DNA of 23,027 bases, taken from positions 1-23,027 of the forward strand of contig NZ_JARGYU010000004.1 of NCBI RefSeq assembly GCF_034471385.1, given 5' to 3'. Below are positions 17,597 to 23,027 of the stretch, piece by piece. The notes under the pieces were generated by a model that saw only the letters and a list, made by a program, of their open reading frames with translations, ran no database searches and was not told the DNA's origin. Each line of letters opens with the position of its first letter. The stretch's first letter is position 1. Source of the stretch: Lyticum sinuosum (lineage in GTDB: Bacteria > Pseudomonadota > Alphaproteobacteria > Rickettsiales > Midichloriaceae). The translations under genes were made by a program, and so were the position numbers.

Positions 17597-17754
17597 AATA
17601 AAGAAAGTATATAAATAAAATTTGAAATATCTAATATTTATAATAAAAAGTAAGAAAAATAAAATTAATATAAATTATATTGTTTATTATTTTACATATT
17701 TTTTAGTTTAATTTTTTTTAAAGAATAAAGAAAGTATATAAATAAAATTTGAAA
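17597..17754 (+). repeat. 31-bp direct repeat, two copies
   Basis: An exact 31-base repeat occupies 17597-17627 and 17724-17754, with starts 127 bases apart. The core reads gaaagtatataaataaaat. A shorter echo (aaaataaaatttg) follows at about 17774-17790. The copies are in noncoding DNA, and an exact 31-base match is long even for this base composition. Confidence 0.75.
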
Positions 17755-17824
17755 ATCAAAAATATGATTCTATAAAAATAAAATTTGTTCTATAAACAAA
17801 AATCAGATCTTTTTATAAATATTG

Positions 17825-17853
17825 TTGACAATTCATGATAATTCATAAATAAA
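17825..17853 (+). promoter_or_regulatory. candidate promoter upstream of the bamE-like gene
   Basis: A perfect -35 TTGACA (17825-17830), 17-base spacer and AATAAA (17848-17853, 4/6). The spacer contains AATTCAT twice (17830-17836, 17840-17846) at a 10-base period, so the copies face the same side of the helix, as in some operator sites. It implies a leader of about 180 bases before the ATG at 18039, which is long. Confidence 0.4.
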
Positions 17854-18038
17854 ATTCGTATACTTATTTAACTAACATTAGATAATCATTCTCTATCATT
17901 ATTTTTTACAAATAATAATATTATAAGATATTTAAAATTTATATAGTTTATAATAGTATTTGACTATAAATTTTTTTTTAAAACAAGTTAGTATAGAAAT
18001 AATTAACTATAGAGATTTTATTTTAAAATATATTAAAA

Positions 18039-18479
18039 ATGTACAAGTTTATTTATATTGTTTTTTTAGTTACCTGCATTACATCTTGTAAATCCTTAGA
18101 AAAAAATAGTGGATATAATTACAAAATAAATTCTCAAAAGAATTTTACTGAGAAATTAGTAGTAAAAAAAAGCACTATATCAGATGTTCAGGAATCTTTT
18201 GGTTTTCCAACTCTTATAACATATGAATATGATAAAACATTATATTACTACATAAATATAAAAACTATTAGAAAGCCAATCCGTGTCAATCAACTTCAAT
18301 CTTACCATATCACTATTCTTGAATTTGATAAATCTGGTTTATTATTAAATACAAAATTTGACAATTGTGAAAATATCAATTTTCAACAAGATTATGAAGA
18401 AGAATATGATTCATTTGGAGAAACAAAATATGGTATACTTCAACAATTTATAAAAAATATAGCTAGATTTAATAAATAA
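18039..18479 (+). CDS. bamE: BamE-like (SmpA/OmlA) outer-membrane assembly lipoprotein
   Basis: 146 residues. The lipoprotein signal peptide MYKFIYIVFLVTCITSC has lipobox I-T-S-C and lipidation at Cys17. The domain that follows has the BamE order: 'VKKSTISDVQESFGFPTLI' (family: 'l..G.t..qV...lG.P'), a Tyr-rich strand YDKTLYYYI, then a strand ending ILEFDKSGLLLNTKF (family: 'l.v.Fd..g.l'). BamE stabilises the BamA-BamD beta-barrel assembly complex at the outer membrane. The protein should be transported by the Lol system, whose LolD is in this window. A decayed second copy lies at 19733-19870. Residues 18-40 form a polar linker. The family call is by pattern. Confidence 0.75.
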   Translation: MYKFIYIVFLVTCITSCKSLEKNSGYNYKINSQKNFTEKLVVKKSTISDVQESFGFPTLITYEYDKTLYYYINIKTIRKPIRVNQLQSYHITILEFDKSGLLLNTKFDNCENINFQQDYEEEYDSFGETKYGILQQFIKNIARFNK

Positions 18480-19064
18480 TAATGAATTTTCTATTTTAGA
18501 GAACAATTATTAGATATAATATCTAAAATTATATAAAACCACAATTTGATTTTATAATAAATCCTATAATAAAAATAGTTAATAACATATTCATAAAAAA
18601 ATATAAATTATAAAAATTCTTTAATAATATTTCTTTTATCAAAAAAAATAAAATAATGTAAATAATATAAACTATTATTTTATATTTTAAATAAAAATAT
18701 CGTTAAAATTTAAACATATTATAATAATATGTATTTATAAAGATTATTATAAATTCTAATTTTTTATCAAAAAATTTATATATTGAATAAAATAATATAT
18801 TATTATCAATATTGTGTGTAAAATCGATGTTAATAATATAAAATTTTTATTTATCTTCTTTTTTAAAAATTACTATAATCTTTTGATACTCTGAATTTCT
18901 GATAACATCAGAGCATCAAAGTAAAGGTAAAAAAAATAATAATTAATAGAAATGAAATCTTTAATAATTTTAATTATATAAAAAGTTTTAATTATATAAA
19001 AAAATAATTATTACAAATTTTTACTTATAAAAATACTAAGTTAAGAAAAAATATATAATTCTTT
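18480..19064. other. convergent intergenic region bamE-like / rplO
   Basis: 585 A/T-rich bases between converging genes, with no ORF. Two structures stand out: the palindrome TTAGATAT-A-ATATCTAA at 18510-18526, 31 bases after the bamE-like stop (possible terminator stem without a T-run), and the long hairpin at 18880-18921. The rest shows nothing I can name. Confidence 0.5.
18880..18921. other. long stem-loop in noncoding DNA
   Basis: The arms cttttgatactctga (18880-18894) and tcagagcatcaaag (18908-18921) pair over about 13 bp with one A-C mismatch and a 13-base loop. The stem has five G-C pairs, far richer than the surroundings. Neither side has a T-run in the right place, so it is not a standard Rho-independent terminator. 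It lies 144 bases beyond the rplO stop and could be an mRNA 3' end structure or part of a small RNA. Confidence 0.55.
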
Positions 19065-19562
19065 TTATATTCTAATTATTTGACCTCCGTTTATACAAAT
19101 TTGTTCTTCAGCTTTTTTAGAAATACTGTGAGTTTCAACTGTCAGTGTAGCAGATAAGACATCACCATCTTTAAGAGCAAGAATTTTAATAGGAAGATTT
19201 GGTTTTATATATCTTAATTTTATAAGATGATTTTTGGTAATATTATTATTCATAGAATGCTTCTCATTAATAAAAGCTAATTGCGAAACACTCAATACGT
19301 TATATTGTTTTTTATTAATGTTCTTAAAACCACGTTTAGGCAATCTTCTGTGTAGTGGAGTTTGACCACCTTCAAAATGTCCTATAGAGCTACCACTTCT
19401 TGCTGTCTGTCCCTTTCCACCTCTTCCAGATGTTTTCCGCCACTTACCTTTACGTCCTACTCTATGTTTTAATTTTTTTCCACCATTTATTCTAGTTGAT
19501 CCAGGATGAAGTGGAAATGATTTCAATGAGAAATTTAGAATAGTATTTGAAATATTAACCAT
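19065..19562 (-). CDS. rplO: 50S ribosomal protein L15
   Basis: 165 residues against about 145-155 in most bacteria. L15 is an early-assembling protein of the large subunit. Landmarks: LKSFPLHPGS at the N-terminus (family 'L..L.p..Gs'), KTSGRGGKGQTARSG, then FEGGQTPLHRRLPKRGF, the best conserved stretch, and the C-terminal strand ISKKAEEQICINGGQI. The usual basic GRGxGSG before KTSGRG is altered to GRKGKWRK, and about ten residues precede the usual start. The gene follows rpsE in the same order as the spc operon, but rpmD is missing between them and secY does not follow. Confidence 0.94.
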   Translation of the reverse strand: MVNISNTILNFSLKSFPLHPGSTRINGGKKLKHRVGRKGKWRKTSGRGGKGQTARSGSSIGHFEGGQTPLHRRLPKRGFKNINKKQYNVLSVSQLAFINEKHSMNNNITKNHLIKLRYIKPNLPIKILALKDGDVLSATLTVETHSISKKAEEQICINGGQIIRI

Positions 19563-19635
19563 TATATTTTTAGAAAATTACTAATAATTTAATCTTTATA
19601 TGATTTATTTTTTGTACTTATAAGTACAGATAAAT

Positions 19636-19664
19636 ATAATACAATATATCAGTTATCTGTGCAA
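19636..19664 (-). promoter_or_regulatory. candidate rplO promoter with palindromes
   Basis: On the minus strand TTGCAC (19659-19664), a 17-base spacer and TATTAT (19636-19641). The -35 overlaps the inverted repeat TATCTGT-GCA-ACAGATA (19654-19670). A third ACAGATA lies at 19626-19632, and the perfect 14-base palindrome GTACTTATAAGTAC sits at 19614-19627, about where transcription would start. The -10 is good and the -35 weak. Confidence 0.35.
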
Positions 19665-19732
19665 CAGATATAGTATTAAAAAATTAGTATATTAATTATA
19701 TTATTTATTTAAAAAATAAAAAACTTAGACAA

Positions 19733-19870
19733 ATCTTGTAAATTCTTAGAAAAAAATAGTTGATATAATTATAAAATAAATTCTCAAAAGAATTTTACTG
19801 AAAAATTAATAGTGAAAAAAAGTACTATATCAGATATTCAGAAAATATTCAGAAATCTCTAACTTTTTTA
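19733..19870 (+). pseudogene. decayed second copy of the bamE-like gene (fragment)
   Basis: Bases 19733-19842 align without gaps to 18083-18192, inside the intact bamE-like gene, with only nine mismatches. The fragment starts at the lipobox region (Ser-Cys-Lys) and lacks the signal-peptide start. One change turns a Gly codon into TGA (19760-19762 region). A perfect 11-base tandem duplication (19834-19844, 19845-19855) then shifts the frame, and similarity fades after about 19870. Several mismatches are synonymous (for example TAC to TAT, GAG to GAA, AGC to AGT), which suggests the copy was under selection before it died. It lies antisense to the rpsE-rplO transcription direction, in the space where rpmD would be. 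Confidence 0.85.
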
Positions 19871-20014
19871 TCATATAAATTTTATTATATAAATATAATA
19901 AATCAGTATATTACTCTATAAACTTGTATAAGTATAAATTTTATAAAATTATATTATAAAGATTATAAAGACTATATAAGAATAATTATTAATAACTACT
20001 GATATTCTTATTCT

Positions 20015-20593
20015 TTACTGTCCAGTAAAAGAAACTTCCTCTATTTTATCTTGCGATTGAGTATTATTGCGACTTCCCATTATATGGGATATACTTTTTC
20101 CTCTTTTTAAAGCAATTATTTTAGGAGATTGAGAAGATTCCAAGCCATTCATAACAGCTCTAGAAACATTATAACAATTTGATGAACCAATAATTTTCAC
20201 TATTGCATTCTCTACACCTAAAGCTTGAAGAAGTGATTTTGCTGCCCCACCCGCTCTAAGTCCTGTTCCTCTAGAAGGTTTCATTATAACTTTTGTAGCA
20301 CCATGTGAAGAACTGATTTTGTGATATAATGATAGATTCCTACCACGACCTTTTAATTGAATTCTTTTTAAGTTCATTGATGCTTTGCGTAATGCTTTTT
20401 GTTTTGCGTTTGCTATGTCTGGTGATTTACCAGAACCAAAACCACAAGAGCCTCTGCAATCACCAACAACAGCTAACACACGAAAAGAGAATTGAGGACC
20501 GCCATCTTTTACAGCTGCACATCTTTTTATCTGTATAATAAAAGATTTCAGGTTATCTGATTTTCCCGAAGAAGATTTTGATTTTCCTTTCAC
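20015..20593 (-). CDS. rpsE: 30S ribosomal protein S5
   Basis: 192 residues, within the usual range (about 165-205). S5 lies at the mRNA entry side of the small subunit and helps decoding accuracy. The double-stranded-RNA-binding half has CAAVKDGGPQFSFRVLAVVGD and GFGSGKSPDIANAKQKALRKA. The C-terminal half has KPSRGTGLRAGGAAKSLLQALGVENAI and GSSNCYNVSRAVMNGLES. A TAA lies just upstream in frame (three codons before), so the start must be GTG at 20593. Upstream in the spc operon would be rplR and rplF; here it is a tRNA instead. A TATAAT box at 20632-20637 on the minus strand could supply a promoter. Confidence 0.95.
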   Translation of the reverse strand: MKGKSKSSSGKSDNLKSFIIQIKRCAAVKDGGPQFSFRVLAVVGDCRGSCGFGSGKSPDIANAKQKALRKASMNLKRIQLKGRGRNLSLYHKISSSHGATKVIMKPSRGTGLRAGGAAKSLLQALGVENAIVKIIGSSNCYNVSRAVMNGLESSQSPKIIALKRGKSISHIMGSRNNTQSQDKIEEVSFTGQ

Positions 20594-20631
20594 AGTAATT
20601 TATTTAGTTATTTTTGCTAGATATTTTTTAT

Positions 20632-20637
20632 ATTATA
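20632..20637 (-). promoter_or_regulatory. TATAAT box upstream of rpsE
   Basis: A perfect -10 TATAAT on the minus strand, about 40 bases before the GTG start of rpsE. No convincing -35 lies 16-18 bases further upstream, where an A-rich segment and the arm of the hairpin at 20652-20669 sit. Confidence 0.3.
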
Positions 20638-20651
20638 AACATATTAATTTT

Positions 20652-20669
20652 CTGTTTTTAAGAAAACAG
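20652..20669 (-). terminator. hairpin downstream of tRNA-Ile2
   Basis: CTGTTTT (20652-20658) and AAAACAG (20663-20669) form a perfect 7-bp inverted repeat with a 4-base loop, 21 bases beyond the tRNA 3' end. It may end or process the tRNA transcript, but no T-run follows on the minus strand. Confidence 0.35.
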
Positions 20670-20690
20670 CTTAATAATATGAATCCAGAT

Positions 20691-20766
20691 TGGTAGGGCC
20701 TGCAGGAATCGAACCTGCGACAACACCGTTATGAGCGGTGCGTTCTAACCGCTGAACTAAGGCCCC
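20691..20766 (-). tRNA. tRNA with CAU anticodon, probably tRNA-Ile2 (lysidine type)
   Basis: A complete 76-base tRNA including encoded CCA. The acceptor GGGGCCT pairs with AGGCCCT, with a G1-U72 wobble. The D arm is GTTCAGCGGTTAGAAC. The anticodon stem CACCG/CGGTG encloses loop CTCATAA with CAT (complement at 20731-20733). The T arm GCAGGTTCGATTCCTGC follows, and the discriminator is A. The short 8-base D loop, TTAG entry and a C-rich 5-6 acceptor resemble tRNA-Ile(CAU) (E. coli ileX type) more than elongator tRNA-Met. It is not the initiator (no three G-C pairs GGG/CCC in the anticodon stem). It would need TilS to read AUA, which is abundant in these genes. Met remains the alternative. Confidence 0.93.
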
Positions 20767-21070
20767 CAAATGAACAACACTATTATCTTATATCAAAAAT
20801 TATAAATGAATACAAGAGTAAAATTTTTATTTTTAAAAAAAATTTTTAATATTTCCAATTATAAAATAATCAATAAGAAATAAGATTTTTTAATTTCTTG
20901 AAATAGAAACTGAGAATGAATATTCATAATATATATAAAATTTAAATTTATATAGAATTGTAAAATATATAACAAAAATATGTAAAGAGAATATATAAAC
21001 TTATAGTTGTTGACACAATATACAATTGTTAGTTGTATTGATTAATGATTATATTGTTATACTATTTTAT
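20767..21070. other. divergent intergenic region tRNA-Ile2 / surface protein gene
   Basis: 304 A/T-rich bases with no ORF. The only notable signal is the TTGACA candidate promoter at 21010 for the surface protein. A clear tRNA promoter is not visible. Confidence 0.4.
21010..21038 (+). promoter_or_regulatory. candidate promoter for the surface protein gene
   Basis: A perfect -35 TTGACA (21010-21015), 17 bases, then TTGTAT (21033-21038, 3/6). Between them lies the palindrome ACAATTGT and partly repeated caata/tattg arms that could bind a regulator. A second -10-like TATACT at 21058-21063 has no matching -35. Confidence 0.4.
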
Positions 21071-23027
21071 ATGAATATATCTACAACATCTTATATCAAA
21101 TATAGAAAAAACTTCATTATTCTATTATCTTCATTATCTATTTCAACAGTATTAACAATACCAACAGTAATATATGCTGATAAACTTTTTACAATAACTG
21201 AAACTACTTCTGGGACTACTTTAACTTCTGCTGATATAATTGCTCAAGGATGGAATTCTATAACTGGATTTGACACTGGAAATGATGGTGTAACTGAAAA
21301 TTATAATCCTTATGGAGCAATTTTATCCAATAAAGCACTGAATATAAAACAAGTTGATGATAGTCTAACTCCACACTATATATCACAATTTAAACCAAAA
21401 GATAATGAATATTATTTTGGAGTACAAGCTTGTGGTATAGAACAAATAAATGATAACATTACAAATAATGATATTGATCATGCGATAGGTCTTAGTTCAT
21501 CAGGAACATTAAATGGACAATCAAATAAAAAAGTTAAAGATATATTACTTTTAGATTCATTAAATTCCTTGTATCCTTATAGTGATATAGATGATTTAAA
21601 TTATTATTATGGATATCAATATATAAGTAAAGATTTTCAATTAATAGCAGGAAATTCTTATGAATTCTATTGGACTTATATACCTAGGATATATGGGAAT
21701 GTTGTTGATTTAGGTACTGCTTTTTATACTATAAGTAAACAAGATGGAAATGTTGATTTTAAAATTCTTGCAAGAGGTGGAAGTGTAGTAGGAGGAGTTA
21801 ATAATAATGGTGCTAAAAAATTAGATACTGAAAAACCCGGATATCAACCTGGGACTATTATAATGGATAAAAATGCAATTATTCCGTGGACTAAAGAAGT
21901 TATTTCAGTAGTTACAGATGGAACTTATAAAATAGGCTTTGGATCTATTGATAATGATTATGGTAATCGTTATAATGATTATATTGTTGATAGTAATTAT
22001 CTTTTAATTTCAGAAGATCCAGGATCTGTTACTTCGAATAATCTTAGTACTATTCAAATACCTATTCCAGTTGAACCACCTACTCCAGTTGAAACACCTA
22101 CTCCAGTTGAAACACCTATTCCAGTAAATTTAACTCCATCTGAACTGCAAAGATTAATGAATCTTATACAAAAAAATAGTACTACTGATGTTTCGGATAA
22201 TCTTGTTACTTTAGCTAGTAATAAACCTAATCTTATTGCTTTAGCTAATAAAGAAAGTGATATTATTGAGTTAGCTAATAAGAAAAATGAAATTCTTACA
22301 TCTTTAGGTGGACCACAAAGTAATCCAGATATCACTGCTTTGACTGATAAGAAAACTGAAATTCTTGCTTTAGCTGCTACTACTGTTAAAGATAATTTAC
22401 TTAAGTTAGCTGGTGCTGATATTACTAATCCTAATTCTTCTACTGTTCCAACAAATCTTATTGCTTTAGCTGTACCTGCTACTACTACTAATCTTACTGA
22501 TTTATCCAATAATAAAGCTAATTTACTTAAGTTAGCTGGCGCTGATATTACTAATCCTAATTCTTCTACTGTTCCAACAAATCTTATTGCTTTAGCTGTA
22601 CCTGCTACTACTACTAATCTTACTGATTTATCCAATAATAAAGATAATTTACTTGAGTTAGCTGCTACTACTGTTAAAGCTAATCTTCTTAAGTTAGCGG
22701 GTGTTAATCCTATCAGTCTTAATGAAAATAATTTACGTAGATTAGCTAATGCTGATCCTATCACTAATCCGAATATTACACCAAATCTTATTGCTTTAGC
22801 TGATGATACTGTTAAAGCTAATTTACTTACTTTAGCTAGTGCTGATCCTGAGGGCCTTAATGCTTTAGCTGATGAAGATACAGCTAATAATCTTAAAGAA
22901 TTATCGGATGAAAAAGTAACGAAAAGAATGTTATTTTTTGCATCTGGTATGCCTCAACCTAATACACTATTATCAACATCACTGAATAGAAGGGAGTTAA
23001 GAAGTGTATTTAATAATCAATCAAGCT
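21071..23027 (+). CDS. large secreted repeat-rich surface protein, N-terminal part (possible autotransporter)
   Basis: The frame opens with ATG at 21071 and stays open to the window edge (652 codons), so the C-terminus is unseen. Residues 1-36 form a Sec signal peptide: basic SYIKYRKNF, a hydrophobic core IILLSSLSISTVLTIPTVI, then IYA before Asp37. Residues about 37-325 are a Gly/Asn/Tyr-rich, beta-prone passenger region (for example YYFGVQACGI, FYWTYIPRIYGNVVDLG). A proline linker of PTPVET repeats lies near 332-352. From about 355 to 625 Leu/Ala repeats such as NLIALANK and NLLKLAGAD recur. I recognise no catalytic motif. The architecture suits a surface adhesin, and an autotransporter barrel could follow, but this is inference. 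The minus strand across the repeats is also open but is an artefact of the repeat. Confidence 0.85.
   Translation, partial: MNISTTSYIKYRKNFIILLSSLSISTVLTIPTVIYADKLFTITETTSGTTLTSADIIAQGWNSITGFDTGNDGVTENYNPYGAILSNKALNIKQVDDSLTPHYISQFKPKDNEYYFGVQACGIEQINDNITNNDIDHAIGLSSSGTLNGQSNKKVKDILLLDSLNSLYPYSDIDDLNYYYGYQYISKDFQLIAGNSYEFYWTYIPRIYGNVVDLGTAFYTISKQDGNVDFKILARGGSVVGGVNNNGAKKLDTEKPGYQPGTIIMDKNAIIPWTKEVISVVTDGTYKIGFGSIDNDYGNRYNDYIVDSNYLLISEDPGSVTSNNLSTIQIPIPVEPPTPVETPTPVETPIPVNLTPSELQRLMNLIQKNSTTDVSDNLVTLASNKPNLIALANKESDIIELANKKNEILTSLGGPQSNPDITALTDKKTEILALAATTVKDNLLKLAGADITNPNSSTVPTNLIALAVPATTTNLTDLSNNKANLLKLAGADITNPNSSTVPTNLIALAVPATTTNLTDLSNNKDNLLELAATTVKANLLKLAGVNPISLNENNLRRLANADPITNPNITPNLIALADDTVKANLLTLASADPEGLNALADEDTANNLKELSDEKVTKRMLFFASGMPQPNTLLSTSLNRRELRSVFNNQSS
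22391..22664 (+). repeat. 126-bp tandem repeat in the surface protein gene
   Basis: Two complete copies (22391-22516, 22517-22642) differ at only a few bases: the first codon GAT/GCT and one GGT/GGC change. A partial third copy starts at 22643. The unit encodes 42 residues, including NLLKLAGADITNPNSS and NLIALAVPATTTNLTDL. Near-identity points to recent duplication, so copy number may vary between strains. Confidence 0.92.

Larger units (their letters stand above)
17428..18038. other. large divergent intergenic region
   Basis: 611 A/T-rich bases between the divergent 17427 gene and the bamE-like gene, with no ORF of note. It holds the candidate promoter at 17467-17494, two copies of a 31-base direct repeat (17597 and 17724), and a TTGACA promoter candidate at 17825. 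I see no RNA gene. Confidence 0.5.
19563..20014. other. spacer between rpsE and rplO (rpmD position)
   Basis: 452 bases. In the standard spc operon this place holds rpmD (L30, about 60 residues). No L30-like ORF is present on the minus strand. The spacer holds the rplO promoter region with its palindromes and the bamE-like relic on the opposite strand. Confidence 0.7.

Noticed and set aside
19750..19770. UGA read as Trp (alternative code)
   Set aside because: TGG encodes the conserved Trp of intact genes (for example the AspRS GWVH), and the TGA in the bamE relic replaces Gly, so it is a nonsense change rather than recoding.
19733..19870. Target duplication or insertion sequence near the bamE relic
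   Set aside because: No transposase, terminal inverted repeats or flanking direct repeats bound the relic. The 11-base duplication lies within it and looks like replication slippage.
19563..20014. An rpmD (L30) gene on the minus strand
   Set aside because: No minus-strand frame of about 60 codons with L30 features is present; the region is stop-rich.
20691..20766. Elongator or initiator tRNA-Met
   Set aside because: The anticodon is the same CAU, but the 8-base D loop and acceptor sequence fit tRNA-Ile2 better, and the initiator's three G-C anticodon-stem pairs are absent. Met is kept only as an alternative.
22054..22764. Long open frame on the minus strand, 236 residues
   Set aside because: It is antisense to the repeat region of the surface protein. 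Its Leu/Ala/Val repeats are the reverse reading of the same tandem units, and it has no start context.

Overview
The window is an AT-rich bacterial chromosome segment (intergenic DNA is almost pure A/T) carrying housekeeping genes of a Gram-negative bacterium with a reduced, host-associated type of genome. Signs are TAA-dominated stops, no visible Shine-Dalgarno sequences, Asn/Ile/Lys-rich proteins, decayed genes, and lipoprotein-sorting and outer-membrane assembly genes (lolD, bamE-like). Two housekeeping details, a non-discriminating-type AspRS signature and genomically encoded tRNA CCA ends, fit an alphaproteobacterial intracellular symbiont (Rickettsiales-like or Holosporales-like). This placement is an inference; no 16S rRNA gene is present.

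Layout. 1-2.0 kb: the 3' part of a decayed, repeat-bearing coding sequence (+), meeting tail to tail an unrecognised charged protein (-) that ends in a Cys-Cys motif. 2.3-4.8 kb: a prepilin-peptidase-like membrane protein (+) converging on a FliK-like flagellar hook-length protein (-). 4.9-7.8 kb: mutS (-) with a large Asn-rich insertion. 8.06-9.3 kb: tRNA-Leu(CAG), rpmG (L33, too short for most ORF finders) and lolD, all +. 9.66-13.1 kb: rpsB, tsf and lepA in series (+), the translation block. 13.3-17.4 kb: hemD-like, aspS and an unrecognised protein, all on the minus strand. 18.0-18.5 kb: a BamE-like outer-membrane lipoprotein (+).

19.0-20.8 kb: rplO, rpsE and tRNA-Ile2(CAU) on the minus strand. 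This is a displaced fragment of the spc ribosomal-protein operon. Its rpmD position is taken by a 0.45 kb spacer holding a decayed second copy of the bamE-like gene. 21.07 kb to the end: the N-terminal part of a large secreted, repeat-rich surface protein (+) that runs off the window.

The intact genes serve translation (S2, EF-Ts, LepA, L33, L15, S5, AspRS, two tRNAs), DNA repair (MutS), haem synthesis (HemD) and envelope construction (LolD, BamE, surface protein). The flagellar and type IV pilus-type genes point to remnants or retained parts of motility/secretion machinery. No complete new defence or mobile system is visible. The most unusual items are the split spc operon with a bamE paralogue relic, the repeat gene broken repeatedly at A-runs, the repeat-rich surface protein, and the Asn-rich insertions in core enzymes.
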